A stretch of DNA of 64,000 bases from Sphingomonas cannabina (GCF_021391395.1 NZ_CP090059.1:2403001-2467000), one strand, 5' to 3'. Positions 1-9,968 are shown, counted from the stretch's first letter. A program made the numbers and translations. Notes: generated from the letters alone by a model not told the origin.

Positions 1-1753
<1,753 letters not shown>

Positions 1754-1823
1754 GTTCTGATGCTTTCAGGAATGTTGCAATGTCGTGTCGGCTCTAGCGG
1801 CCCGCGAAGGCGCCAGCAACCCC

Positions 1824-1851
1824 CGCGCGCGTATGTACGCGCGTGCGCGCG
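1824..1851. repeat. 28-bp alternating purine-pyrimidine tract with inverted repeat
   Basis: Every step from 1824 to 1851 alternates pyrimidine and purine (mostly CG and TG/CA). Inside it, CGCGCGTA at 1826-1833 is mirrored by TACGCGCG at 1836-1843. It lies in the 229-bp gap between divergent gyrA and the TPR gene. Such tracts can adopt Z-DNA or a cruciform under negative supercoiling; that it does so here is inference. Confidence 0.6.
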
Positions 1852-1982
1852 AGGAACCGAATCCGTTCAAAAGCGGTTCAGCGCGCGCGGGGCAAGTCCG
1901 GTCGGTCAAATGCTTGAACGGCGCGGGGGCCTTGCCTAGAGCGGGACGATTTTTCCCGACAGAGGCCCGCAGAGGAGACCTG

Positions 1983-3266
1983 ATGATGAAGCTGATTTCG
2001 CACGCCGCGCTGGTTGCGGTCCTTGCCGCCGGCGTGACGGTGACGGCGGTGGCCACGCCCGCCGTCGCGCAGAAGAAGAAGGACAAGGACGCCGGCGCGC
2101 CGCAGCTCAATCTGTCCGAGGCGATCCGTAAGCCGGTGTCCGAGGCGCAGGCTGCGATCGCCGCCAAGGATAATACGACTGCGATGGCCAAGATCGCGGA
2201 GGCCGAGGCCATCGCCAAGACCGACGACGACCGCTATGTCGTCAATGCGCTCAAACTGCCGATCGTCGCGCAGGGGCAGGACCAGAACGCGTTGCTGCCG
2301 GTGCTCGACGCGCTGATCAGCAACCCCAAGACGCCGCAGACCGATCTACCGCGCTACAACTACTTCCGCGGCGCGATCCCCTTCCAGAACAAGAAGTACG
2401 CCGATGCGCTGCCGTACCTCACCAAGGCGCGCGACCTCGGCTATCAGGACCAGAACCTCGCGCTGCAGGTCGCGCAATCGATGATCGAGACCGGCAACGT
2501 CCAGGGCGGCGTTGCCGAGATCGACAAGGCGATCAAGGCCGAGGAGGCCGCCGGCCGCAAGGCGCCGCAGGATTGGTACAATTATGCGATCGCCAAGCTC
2601 TTCGCCTCTGGCCAGAAGGCAGAGACCGCGGCTTGGCTGCAGCGTTCGGTCAAGGCCTATCCGACTGCGGAGAACTGGCGGAAGGTGATCCTGGTCTATC
2701 GCGACGGACGTGAGGCCAAGGGCGGTCAGCCGCTCGACCGCAACCAGCGGCTCGACCTGTTCCGCCTGATGCGCGCGACCAAGGCGCTCGCCGACCAGAG
2801 CGACTATCTGGAATATGCCAACCTCGCCTATCAGGCGGGTCTACCCTATGAGACCAAGGCAGTGCTCGACGAAGGCAAGGCGACCGGCAAGATCCCGGCC
2901 ACCAACGCCACAGCCACTCAGCTCCTCCGGGACTCGCAGGCCGCGATTAAGTCGGATGCTCCGCTCGCCACGATCGAGAAGCAGGCGAGCACCAGCGGCA
3001 AGGCCGCGATGGGCGCCGGCGACGTCAACCTGGCATTGGGCAATTATGCCAAGGCGGCGGAGTTCTACAGGCTCGCGCTGTCGAAGGGCGGCGTCGACAC
3101 GTCGGAAGCCAACCTTCGCCTGGGCCAGGCGCTGACGCAAGCGGGCGACAAGGCCGGCGCGCGCACCGCGTTCCAGGGTGTGACAACGGCGCCGCGCAGC
3201 GAGATCGCCGGTTTCTGGACCAACTGGATGGATATGTCGCCGACCGCCACGGCGACCGGCGCCTGA
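1983..3266 (+). CDS. Secreted tetratricopeptide-repeat protein
   Basis: A 427-residue protein with an N-terminal Sec signal peptide (MMKLI, a hydrophobic stretch, then TPAVAQ|KKKDKD). The rest is helical and TPR-like, with units such as NYFRGAIPFQNKKYADALPYLTKARDLG (split here: NYFRGAIPF, YADALPYLTKA), WYNYAIAKLFASGQ and GDVNLALGNYAKAAEFYRLAL near the C-terminus. It probably acts in the periplasm as a protein-binding scaffold; no enzymatic motif is seen. The start at 1983 (ATGATG) follows an AGAGGAGA ribosome-binding site. It is divergent from gyrA and ends at a hairpin terminator shared with the convergent Lrp-type gene. A recognisable sphingomonad-style protein, but its function is unknown. 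Confidence 0.85.
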   Translation: MMKLISHAALVAVLAAGVTVTAVATPAVAQKKKDKDAGAPQLNLSEAIRKPVSEAQAAIAAKDNTTAMAKIAEAEAIAKTDDDRYVVNALKLPIVAQGQDQNALLPVLDALISNPKTPQTDLPRYNYFRGAIPFQNKKYADALPYLTKARDLGYQDQNLALQVAQSMIETGNVQGGVAEIDKAIKAEEAAGRKAPQDWYNYAIAKLFASGQKAETAAWLQRSVKAYPTAENWRKVILVYRDGREAKGGQPLDRNQRLDLFRLMRATKALADQSDYLEYANLAYQAGLPYETKAVLDEGKATGKIPATNATATQLLRDSQAAIKSDAPLATIEKQASTSGKAAMGAGDVNLALGNYAKAAEFYRLALSKGGVDTSEANLRLGQALTQAGDKAGARTAFQGVTTAPRSEIAGFWTNWMDMSPTATATGA

Positions 3267-3272
3267 TCGCTG

Positions 3273-3299
3273 ACGGGGCGGCCGGCGCGGCCGCCCCGT
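3273..3299. terminator. GC-rich hairpin between convergent genes
   Basis: An 11-bp perfect stem (3273-3283 with 3289-3299) and a 5-nt loop GGCGC lie 6 bp after the TPR stop and just before the end of the convergent Lrp-type gene. There is no long T-run on the plus side (GATTT follows), so efficiency is uncertain; the position suits a bidirectional terminator. Confidence 0.75.
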
Positions 3300-3302
3300 G
3301 AT

Positions 3303-3764
3303 TTACAGCACCGGGATTCCCGGCTGAGCCTTCGAGGTGCGAATCGTCAGCGACGTCTTTACGTGGCTGACGTTGGGCGCGGGCGTGAGCTGCGTCGTCA
3401 GCAGCTCCTGGAAGGCGCGAAGATCGGTGGCGACGATCTTCAGGATGAAGTCGATCTCGCCGTTCAGCATGTGGCATTCCCTGACTTCGGGAATCTGGGC
3501 GACATGCGCCTCGAACGCCGCGAGATCGGCCTCGGCCTGGCTCTTGAGGCTCACCATCGCGAAGACCGTGATGGTATAGCCCAGACTGGCGGGGTCCAGG
3601 GCGGCGTGATAGCCGCGGATCGCGCCCTCCTCCTCGAGTGCGCGGACGCGGCGGAGGCACGGCGGGGCGGTGAGGCCGACCCGTTCGGCGAGCTCCACAT
3701 TGGTCATCCGCCCGTCCTCCTGGAGCAGCGACATGATCTGCCGGTCGATCCGGTCGAACGCCAT
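3303..3764 (-). CDS. Lrp/AsnC-family transcriptional regulator
   Basis: A 153-residue protein of standard Lrp length. The N-terminal winged helix reads FDRIDRQIMSLLQEDGRMTNVELAERVGL, with the family-typical LDRiDr.IL.lLq.dgR.s..eLa pattern (residues about 3-30), and PPCLRRVRALEEEGAIRGY follows as the recognition helix. The C-terminal half is a RAM domain (AsnC ligand-binding) with ECHMLNGEIDFILKIVATDL. These regulators bind amino acids or related metabolites and assemble as octamers on DNA. It is divergent from the histidine kinase gene across 244 bp; the target genes cannot be read from the sequence. Confidence 0.93.
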   Translation of the reverse strand: MAFDRIDRQIMSLLQEDGRMTNVELAERVGLTAPPCLRRVRALEEEGAIRGYHAALDPASLGYTITVFAMVSLKSQAEADLAAFEAHVAQIPEVRECHMLNGEIDFILKIVATDLRAFQELLTTQLTPAPNVSHVKTSLTIRTSKAQPGIPVL

Positions 3765-4008
3765 TCGCGATTATCCCCCGATGATTGTTGCCGAATCGGC
3801 GCGACCAGCAATAAGAAAATTTCACGCGAACGCAATTGTTCGACTCTGACGATACACAACTTAACGTCTGCGACTTGTCGAAGATTGCCGAACGGCCAGT
3901 CTGTGCCACATTGCGACGTCCCAAAATGCGCCGTTTCGACCTCCCCCGCCGCTCGTTAAGGATTCGTGACGACGCACGCTTCACCAACCGGCGTGCGCAG
4001 GGGACCGA

Positions 4009-5754
4009 GTGCGCTTCGACGATACTCTCGACACGGTGCTGGCAGCAGGGCTTGATACGCCGACCGCGGCGCAGGCAGGATGGCGCCAGCTCGTCGACCT
4101 GGTCGCGCGGGGACGGATTGCGGCGGATGCGCGTGCTATGACGGCGTTGATGGAGTTGAAGGATCAAGTGCCGTTGACGGTGCGGGCGGCGAGCGCGCGA
4201 GCGACAGCCGGTGCCCGTCCGCCCGCAGCGCTGGTCCGCCTGCTAGCGCTCGACGAGATCGCGGTATCGGCGCCCGTGCTCCGTTTCGCGACTCTGCCCC
4301 CCGAGTCGTGGATCGCACTGCTGCCTGAACTGTCGCCGCAGGGGCGTGCGGTGCTGCGCCATCGCCGCGATCTCGATCCCAAGGTGGTGCGTGCACTGGA
4401 GAGCTTCGGACCGACCGATTTCGTGCTGCCGTCGGCGGGAACGCCGTCGGAATCGGCGTTCCGTTTTGAAACGCAAACCAAAGGGCCTGACGGGGACGGG
4501 CCGATCCTCGATATTCCCGGCGACGCGCCCGGCAGTGAATCCCGATCCGGGATCGATGCGCCGGAGACCGTTGCCCCTCCAGCATCCGACCCATTTCGTT
4601 CGGTCGGCGAGGTCGCGCAGGATCTGCCGGTCGTTGCGAAGGCACGGCAGCAGGAGCACGACGAGCCCGGCGAAACCTTCCGCATCGCCGACGTCGTCGC
4701 ACGGATCGAAGCTTATCAGCGCGATCACGAAACCATCGTGCCCGCCGCCGAGCACGTCGCGCTCGCCGATCGCTTCGTGTTCGAAACCGACGAGACCGGT
4801 GCGATCCGCTGGGTCGAGGGTGTGGCGCGCGGGCCGCTCGTCGGGCTGTCGCTCGCCGTTCCGGCCTTGCCGCGAGCCGCAGGCGTCGATGGCGTGGCCG
4901 CAGGTGCATTTCGACGCCGCACGCGTTTCGTCGACGCGCATCTGCACGTTGGCGGCGAGACCGACGCATCGGGCGAGTGGCGCATCTCCGGCACGCCGTC
5001 CTTCGACGGGCGCACGGGCCGCTTCACCGGCTATCGCGGCGAAGCGCGCCGCCCCCGCACCGATCAACGGCCGGGCCGGGCGCCCCGGCCGGACGCGATG
5101 CGCCAGCTCGTCCACGAGCTGCGCACGCCGACCAATGCGATCGTCGGCTTTTCCGAGATGATCGAGCACGCCATGCTGGGCCCGGTCCCCGAGCCCTATC
5201 GGCACCATGCCGAGACGATCCGCTCGGATGCGCAGGATCTGCTCGCGGCGATCGACGACCTCGACACCGCGGCGCGCATCCAGTCGGGCGCGCTCGACCT
5301 CCGACCCGAGACGGTGGCGCTCGAACCGCTGCTGATCCAGATCATCGCCGACCTCGCCCCGCTCGCCCAGGTGCGCGCCGCCCGGATCGTGATCGACGGC
5401 AAGCCCGGCGAGGCGTTCGGTGACATCTATGCACTGCGGCGCCTGCTGGAGCGTCTGCTGGCGACGCTGCTCGGCGTCACCGAGCCCGGCGAGAGCGTGG
5501 TCGTTCGTGCCGAGGAGCCCGGCTTGCTGTCGATCTCGCGGCCGCGCGCGCTGGCGGTGTTCGAGGGCGATGCGCTGTTCTCGATCGACGACGAGGACAA
5601 TCCGGCGTCGCTCCTCGGCAGCGGCTTTGCGCTGCGGCTGGTGCGCAATCTCGCCCGCCAGCTGGGTGGTGGACTAGTGGTCGAGGGTGATGCCTTGACT
5701 CTGCGCCTGCCTGCGGCAGGACGCCAGACGATGGAGCAGGTGCGGCAGAGCTGA
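4009..5754 (+). CDS. Cytoplasmic sensor histidine kinase with degenerate ATPase domain
   Basis: A 581-residue protein that starts at GTG 4009 behind an AGGGGA element. There is no membrane segment. The N-terminal 250 residues are Ala/Arg-rich and helical, a PAS-like stretch follows (about 240-340), then a HisKA dimerisation/phosphoacceptor domain with the H-box QLVHELRTPTNAIVGFSEMI (phosphoacceptor His about residue 369). The C-terminal catalytic domain is unusual: the N-box Asn of the NLL.NA motif is absent (RLLERLLATLLG instead), no DxGxG G1 box is visible, and only a weak G2-like GSGFALRLVRNLA remains. Either it is a phosphatase/pseudokinase or it uses a divergent ATP site. It is followed by the deacetylase-like gene after 2 bp, so the two are probably co-transcribed. 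Confidence 0.85.
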   Translation: MRFDDTLDTVLAAGLDTPTAAQAGWRQLVDLVARGRIAADARAMTALMELKDQVPLTVRAASARATAGARPPAALVRLLALDEIAVSAPVLRFATLPPESWIALLPELSPQGRAVLRHRRDLDPKVVRALESFGPTDFVLPSAGTPSESAFRFETQTKGPDGDGPILDIPGDAPGSESRSGIDAPETVAPPASDPFRSVGEVAQDLPVVAKARQQEHDEPGETFRIADVVARIEAYQRDHETIVPAAEHVALADRFVFETDETGAIRWVEGVARGPLVGLSLAVPALPRAAGVDGVAAGAFRRRTRFVDAHLHVGGETDASGEWRISGTPSFDGRTGRFTGYRGEARRPRTDQRPGRAPRPDAMRQLVHELRTPTNAIVGFSEMIEHAMLGPVPEPYRHHAETIRSDAQDLLAAIDDLDTAARIQSGALDLRPETVALEPLLIQIIADLAPLAQVRAARIVIDGKPGEAFGDIYALRRLLERLLATLLGVTEPGESVVVRAEEPGLLSISRPRALAVFEGDALFSIDDEDNPASLLGSGFALRLVRNLARQLGGGLVVEGDALTLRLPAAGRQTMEQVRQS

Positions 5755-5756
5755 CG

Positions 5757-6773
5757 GTGGACGCGGGGGACACCCATCACCCGCCGCTGCCCGCGCTGGG
5801 CGATCGCGTCCGGTGGCCCGCCGATTTCGGGCAGCGTTTCACCATTTTCGTCGATACCGAGGAAGAATTCGACTGGAGCGCGCCGCTCGCCCGCGATGCG
5901 TGCTCGGTGCGTGCCACGGGGGCGATCCCGGCCGCAGCGCGACGTTTTTCGGAGACGGGGGCGGCATTGACCTTCCTCGTCGATCATCCGATCGTGACCG
6001 ATCCGGCATCGATCGAACATCTACGGACTGCGCTCGCTGAAGGTGCCCATGCGGTGGGCACCCAGCTCCACCCCTGGGTCAATCCGCCGTTCGACGAGGC
6101 GATCAACCCGCGGAACAGCTTCGCCGGCAACCTGCCGCGAGCGCTGGAGGCGGCCAAGCTCGACCTGCTGACCGACGCGATCACGGACGCGTTCGGGCAA
6201 CCCAAAGTCTATCGAGCCGGTCGCTACGGGATCGGTCCTGCGACACTCGCCCTGCTGGCGGAGCGGGGCTATCGTTTCGACAGCTCGATCCGTCCCGGCT
6301 ATGACTATTCGGGCGAGGGCGGCCCTATTTTTCTCGATCACGGCAATCATGCCTTTCGTACGCCGGAAGGTGTGATCGAACTGCCGCTCACCACCGTCTA
6401 TACCGGCCGGGCCCGCAGAGGCGGAGCGGCGCTATACCGCATCGCCGGAGTCGTCCCCAAGGGACGCGGCTTGCTCGCGCGAACCGGTCTGCTGGCGCGG
6501 GTGGCGTTGACGCCCGAAGGCATGCCGCTTTCGGACGCCCTCGAGGCCGTGCGGGTTGCGGCTGGGGAGGGGGTGACGCTGCTCAACTTCAGCTTTCACT
6601 CGCCGTCGCTGGAACCGGGGCACACGCCCTATGTCCGTGATGCGCAGGACCTGGCTGCGTTCTGGCGCTGGTGGGATGCGATGCTGACGCTGCTCGACCG
6701 ACTGGGGATCGCCTCCGCCAGTCTCGACGAGATCGTTGCCGCGGCCGATGCGGCAGCGCTTGCGCGCGCCTGA
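5757..6773 (+). CDS. Polysaccharide deacetylase-like (NodB-fold) protein
   Basis: A 338-residue protein from GTG 5757, two bases after the kinase stop. It has the NodB-type pattern: FVDTEEEFDW near the N-terminus (metal-binding Asp region), GTQLHPWVNPPF (His of the second motif), YRAGRYGIGPATLALLAERGYRFDSSI (R-G-Y motif), and LLNFSFHSPSLEPG near the end (C-terminal His). Members de-N-acetylate surface or cell-wall polysaccharides. No signal peptide is evident, which fits a cytoplasmic or differently exported enzyme. The pairing with the kinase suggests an envelope-related role; this is inference. Confidence 0.82.
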   Translation: MDAGDTHHPPLPALGDRVRWPADFGQRFTIFVDTEEEFDWSAPLARDACSVRATGAIPAAARRFSETGAALTFLVDHPIVTDPASIEHLRTALAEGAHAVGTQLHPWVNPPFDEAINPRNSFAGNLPRALEAAKLDLLTDAITDAFGQPKVYRAGRYGIGPATLALLAERGYRFDSSIRPGYDYSGEGGPIFLDHGNHAFRTPEGVIELPLTTVYTGRARRGGAALYRIAGVVPKGRGLLARTGLLARVALTPEGMPLSDALEAVRVAAGEGVTLLNFSFHSPSLEPGHTPYVRDAQDLAAFWRWWDAMLTLLDRLGIASASLDEIVAAADAAALARA

Positions 6774-6802
6774 CGCGGCCCTTATCGCAGCGTCTCGCTG
6801 GC

Positions 6803-6878
6803 GGGCCTGTAGCTCAATGGTTAGAGCTGGCCGCTCATAACGGCTAGGTTGCGGGTTCGAGTCCTGCCGGGCCCACCA
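6803..6878 (+). tRNA. tRNA with anticodon CAU, probably tRNA-Ile2
   Basis: A 76-nt cloverleaf with CCA encoded: acceptor GGGCCTG (6803-6809) pairs with CGGGCCC (6868-6874); the anticodon stem GGCCG/CGGCT encloses loop CTCATAA; the T-arm is GCGGG-TTCGAGT-CCTGC. The D-loop (AATGGTTAGAG) and anticodon arm resemble tRNA-Ile2, whose C34 is changed to lysidine, more than elongator tRNA-Met; I cannot fully exclude Met. Its 3' end is the left attachment site of prophage 1 and the gene remains intact. Confidence 0.9.
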
Positions 6879-6882
6879 GCGC
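6865..6882 (+). other. attL core of prophage 1
   Basis: The 18-bp sequence TGCCGGGCCCACCAGCGC covers the T-arm end, acceptor 3' strand and CCA of the tRNA plus four bases. The identical sequence occurs at 46805-46822. The phage therefore supplies the 3' end of the tRNA and keeps the gene functional, the standard arrangement for tRNA-integrating phages. Confidence 0.92.
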
Positions 6883-6991
6883 AAAATCTCATGTCTTCCA
6901 TTTGTTCTCACCCCACCTTAGAACGGCGGGGTGGATACCGCCACTTGTTTCTCATACGTTCTCATGGCTTGGCGCTTCAGCGCGGCCGGTT

Positions 6992-7035
6992 CGGGGGTAT
7001 GAGTGGGGGTATCGGTTGAGCAAGTGGGGGTATCG
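6992..7035 (+). repeat. Probable integrase arm-type sites, left end
   Basis: Two copies of GTGGGGGTATCG (7003-7014 and 7024-7035) and a partial copy CGGGGGTATGA (6992-7002) lie between attL and the integrase. The same motif recurs twice next to attR. The last copy ends on the first base of the integrase start codon, so integrase binding could also block its own translation initiation region or promoter. Confidence 0.7.
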
Positions 7036-8327
7036 TGCCGCTGACGGTCGTCGAAGCGCGCAACGCCGCGCCTGGTGAGAAGGACTACAAGCTCCGCGAC
7101 GAGAAGGGGCTCTATCTGCTCGTCCGGCCGAACGGCACCAAGGCTTGGCGTCACAAGTATCGGTTCGCCGGCAGGGAGAAGCTCGCCAGCTACGGCCTGT
7201 TTCCCGAGGTCGGATTGAAGGAGGCGCGCGACCAGCGCGACGCTTCGCGGGCGCTGCTGCGTCTCGGCAAGGACCCGATGGCGGAGGCGGAGCGCCAGCG
7301 CCAAGCGGCGGTCGCGGCGGCCGGCGCGCAATTCAAGGCGGTCGGCGACGCCTGGCATGCAGCCGAGAAACCCGGCTGGTCCCCCGGCAACGCCGCCCGC
7401 GTCTACAGCGCGCTGAAGCGCGATGTGTACCCCGCCCTCGGCAAGCGCCCCGTGTCGGAGATCGAGCCGACGGAGGTCCTGGCGGTGCTGCGCAAGATCG
7501 AGCGCCGCGGCGCGATCGAGACGGCCAAGCGCGTGAACGGCTACATCTACCGCATATTCCAGCGCGCGAAGTCGGAGCACCTGATCAAGGTCAATCCGGC
7601 CCTGGACCTTGGCGACGCGCTGCTCCCGACCCCGAAAGGGAGCAAGCAGCCGGCGCTGACGAAGCTGAGCGAACTGCGCAAGCTGATCGACCGCGTCGAC
7701 CGATCGACCTCGGGCCCGGCGACGAAGCTCGCGAATCGCCTCCTCGCCCTCACGGTCGTTCGTATCGGCGTGCTCCGCGCGGCCGAATGGCCGGAGTTTC
7801 TCGGCATCGATTGGGAGGAGCCCGCCAACGATGCGCCCGAGCCGGAATGGTATGTGTCGGCGGAGCGGATGAAGCTGGAGGTCGAGGAGAAGGGTGATAC
7901 CGCCTATGATCACCGGGCGCCGCTGGTGCCGCAGGCGGTCGCGACGCTCCGCGCGCTCAGGCTTTTGACCGGGCGCTGCCGCTATCCGTTCCCGAACAGC
8001 CGCACCACCGCGAAGCCGATGACGGATTCCGCGATCAGCTCGCTCTACCTTGAGCTGGGCTACCGGGGGAAGCATGTGCCCCATGGCTGGCGCACCGCCT
8101 TCTCGACCATAATGAACGAATGGGCGGCGAAGCACGGCCGGGACCACGATCGCCTGGTGATCGACCTGATGCTTGCGCACAAGCCAAAGGGCATGTCGTC
8201 GTCGGAGTTCGCCTACAATCGGGCGCTGTTCTCCGATCGGCGCCGCGAGCTCGCGCAGGTGTGGGCCGACATGATCATGGAGGGGCTCGACGAGCCGATG
8301 GCGCTGCTCAAGGGGCAGGTTCGGTAG
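7035..8327 (+). CDS. int: P4-type tyrosine integrase of prophage 1
   Basis: A 430-residue site-specific recombinase. The N-terminal DUF4102-type arm-binding domain reads DEKGLYLLVRPNGTKAW and GLFPEVGLKEARD (residues 20-75), followed by a SAM-like core-binding domain and the catalytic domain. Catalytic residues visible: Arg in LRAAEWPEF, H-x-x-R in HGWRTAFST, His in LMLAHKP and the nucleophile Tyr in EFAYNRALF. The start is GTG 7035; an upstream ATG in frame is not seen. It lies about 150 bp inside attL and is transcribed into the element, the common P4-integrase arrangement at tRNA genes. Confidence 0.95.
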   Translation: MPLTVVEARNAAPGEKDYKLRDEKGLYLLVRPNGTKAWRHKYRFAGREKLASYGLFPEVGLKEARDQRDASRALLRLGKDPMAEAERQRQAAVAAAGAQFKAVGDAWHAAEKPGWSPGNAARVYSALKRDVYPALGKRPVSEIEPTEVLAVLRKIERRGAIETAKRVNGYIYRIFQRAKSEHLIKVNPALDLGDALLPTPKGSKQPALTKLSELRKLIDRVDRSTSGPATKLANRLLALTVVRIGVLRAAEWPEFLGIDWEEPANDAPEPEWYVSAERMKLEVEEKGDTAYDHRAPLVPQAVATLRALRLLTGRCRYPFPNSRTTAKPMTDSAISSLYLELGYRGKHVPHGWRTAFSTIMNEWAAKHGRDHDRLVIDLMLAHKPKGMSSSEFAYNRALFSDRRRELAQVWADMIMEGLDEPMALLKGQVR

Positions 8328-8520
8328 GGGCAGCTGTCTGGCGACGGATCCTGATACGGTTCGGCCCCACTCGCTCGACGGTGAGCGCATCGCCAATCTT
8401 GAGACGCCGCACCATGGCCGCGAGCACACGTCGCGAAATCATACCGTCCGGCGTCTCGACGTCGCCGGCATCGCGCCAGTCGCGTCGCAGCTTGTCCAGG
8501 CTGGGCCCGAGCTCCGTCAT
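8308..8520 (-). CDS. Hypothetical 70-residue phage protein
   Basis: Small basic protein (MTELGPSLDKLRRDWRDAGD...), with a central IGDALTVERVGPNRIRIRR strand-rich segment. It is the last gene of the leftward operon, overlaps the AlpA-like gene by ATGA (4 bp) and its 3' end overlaps the convergent integrase by 20 bp. I do not recognise the family. Confidence 0.65.
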   Translation of the reverse strand: MTELGPSLDKLRRDWRDAGDVETPDGMISRRVLAAMVRRLKIGDALTVERVGPNRIRIRRQTAAPTEPAP

Positions 8521-8729
8521 GCGCCGGCCGGCGGCGCGCGATACCCCATCGGATCGGCAACGAAGGCGCTCACGTCCGAATCGTACCAGGCGACGCAGCG
8601 CGGACCAAGCTTCACGCGCCGCGGAAACGTGCCCTCGGCTTCCCGCCGATAGATTGTGGCGGTCGACAGGCCGGTGCGGCCGCGCACGGCGGCGATGCGC
8701 AGCAGGCTGTCGCGGCTGCGATCCGTCAT
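8517..8729 (-). CDS. AlpA-like / excisionase-type DNA-binding protein
   Basis: A 70-residue protein with the MerR/AlpA winged-helix pattern: LLRIAAVRGRTGLSTATIYRREAEGTFPRRVKLGPRCVAWYDSDV. These proteins act as excisionase or integrase activators. The start at 8729 (MTDRSRD) is preferred over longer versions because it overlaps the upstream gene by ATGA and starts just before the conserved domain. Location in the leftward operon near int fits a recombination directionality factor. Confidence 0.82.
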   Translation of the reverse strand: MTDRSRDSLLRIAAVRGRTGLSTATIYRREAEGTFPRRVKLGPRCVAWYDSDVSAFVADPMGYRAPPAGA

Positions 8730-9358
8730 CCCTCTACGCTCCCTTCGGTTGGGTGGAGGAGGGCGATGACGTGCCTGACCGCGATTTCCATCTGAGCGGG
8801 CGTAAACCGCCGCCGATGCTGGTCGCGGACATGTTCGTCGCGTTCCCACGCAGTAAGCCAGAACCCCGGGCAACCGTGCGGACACACAAAGTTACTAGCC
8901 TCCCGCCCTACGCCGGCAGCGGGTGACGGGCGGGCGGCGTCTACTGCCCGGCGATACACCCGATGCGACGTGTAGTTCGGGTCGGGCGCTGGCTCGCCGA
9001 CGCATACAGCTGGCGCCCACGATCCGTCATCGCGCTGGCACTCATCGGTTGCCGCGATGATCTCGCCCTGGTCCAGGCGGCGGAAGCGGTGATCCCATTT
9101 CCCCTGTTCGGTCCCCTGTGGTGGGGAGAGGCGGGAGAGGGCGCGAGCGATTTCCGCTGCAATCTCCCCAAGTTCCCCCTCTCCGCTGGAGATCGTGCCA
9201 CCCATTTCCGAAACGGCATCGACGAGAGGATAGCCCTCGCTTGGCTCGTCCTCCTGCGCGATTGTCGAAAGCCTCCAGTTGCGGAGCGTGCGGTAAATCG
9301 TCTCGACGATCTCCCCATCCACCGCTGCGGGCTGTTCGGGTGCTTGCTGGTTGGTCAT
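8726..9358 (-). CDS. Phage mosaic protein shared with prophage 2
   Basis: A 210-residue protein that starts MTNQQAPEQP and ends IALLHPTEGSVEG. Both ends and the internal segments SRLSPPQGTEQG and SPAAGVGRE recur in the 48651-49031 protein of prophage 2, while the parts between differ. A CPHGCPGF...H..D.H segment (residues about 165-190) resembles a C2H2-type zinc finger. Function unknown. The ATGA overlaps on both sides place it in the leftward operon. Confidence 0.75.
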   Translation of the reverse strand: MTNQQAPEQPAAVDGEIVETIYRTLRNWRLSTIAQEDEPSEGYPLVDAVSEMGGTISSGEGELGEIAAEIARALSRLSPPQGTEQGKWDHRFRRLDQGEIIAATDECQRDDGSWAPAVCVGEPAPDPNYTSHRVYRRAVDAARPSPAAGVGREASNFVCPHGCPGFWLTAWERDEHVRDQHRRRFTPAQMEIAVRHVIALLHPTEGSVEG

Positions 9359-9789
9359 GGGAGCACCTGTTCGTCGGGATTGAAACCAAAACGGCGGCAA
9401 AGCTGCATCGCGTAGGTAGAGCCGAGGCAAAACAGGAAAAGCGAGATCGCCCGCTCGCCGGGGAGGATTTCGAGGCGGTGCGCGTCTGTGGCATCGCGGC
9501 TGACGACATCGCCGGGTCCGCGCATGAAGCGGCCCTCCGGCGTGTGCTCGACGTAGCGGCCCTCGATCACGATCGACGTGTTCGGCCACGGATGATCGTG
9601 GAGCGCGCGATCGTCGTCGCTGCGCAGGATCTCGTGCAGATAGACGTTCGCGGACGCGTTTCGTGGCACGATCCACCAGCGCCGCAGGTAGGGGTTGTCG
9701 GCAGGGCCGACCACGAAATCCGGATTGCGCGACATCTCGTATCGGGCCCAGCCGGCGAGCTCCTCTGGCGTCGCGTAGGGTAGCGGCAT
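9355..9789 (-). CDS. Cupin-fold phage protein
   Basis: A 144-residue protein. The sequence LHEILRSDDDRALHDHPW-x-NTSIVIEGRY...GDVVSRDATDAHRLEI has the cupin pattern: HDHPW as the first metal motif and DAHRLE as the second. Small cupins of this kind recur in phages of alphaproteobacteria, and no substrate can be assigned. Start 9789 overlaps the stop of the upstream gene (TGATG) and the end overlaps the next gene by ATGA. Confidence 0.75.
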   Translation of the reverse strand: MPLPYATPEELAGWARYEMSRNPDFVVGPADNPYLRRWWIVPRNASANVYLHEILRSDDDRALHDHPWPNTSIVIEGRYVEHTPEGRFMRGPGDVVSRDATDAHRLEILPGERAISLFLFCLGSTYAMQLCRRFGFNPDEQVLP

Positions 9790-9968
9790 CAGATCGCCGC
9801 CATCGCAACGATCGCGACGTAGACCATCAGCCCCACTAGGGCGGCCGCGATCCAAATGCGGCGGACCTCAAGCCGATCATCGCTGTGGTCGAGCACGGTG
9901 CGGCCGTAGTCGCGCGAGAGCCGATCGCTCTGGCGCGGCTGGGCGAACCAATCGCGATTGGCGGTCAT
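9789..9968 (-). CDS. Small single-pass membrane protein
   Basis: A 59-residue protein, MTANRDWFAQPRQSD..., with a charged N-terminal 35 residues and a C-terminal hydrophobic segment IWIAAALVGLMVYVAIVAMA. It overlaps the repeat-protein gene (ATGA) and the cupin gene (TGATG), so it is translated in the same operon. Function unknown. Confidence 0.75.
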   Translation of the reverse strand: MTANRDWFAQPRQSDRLSRDYGRTVLDHSDDRLEVRRIWIAAALVGLMVYVAIVAMAAI

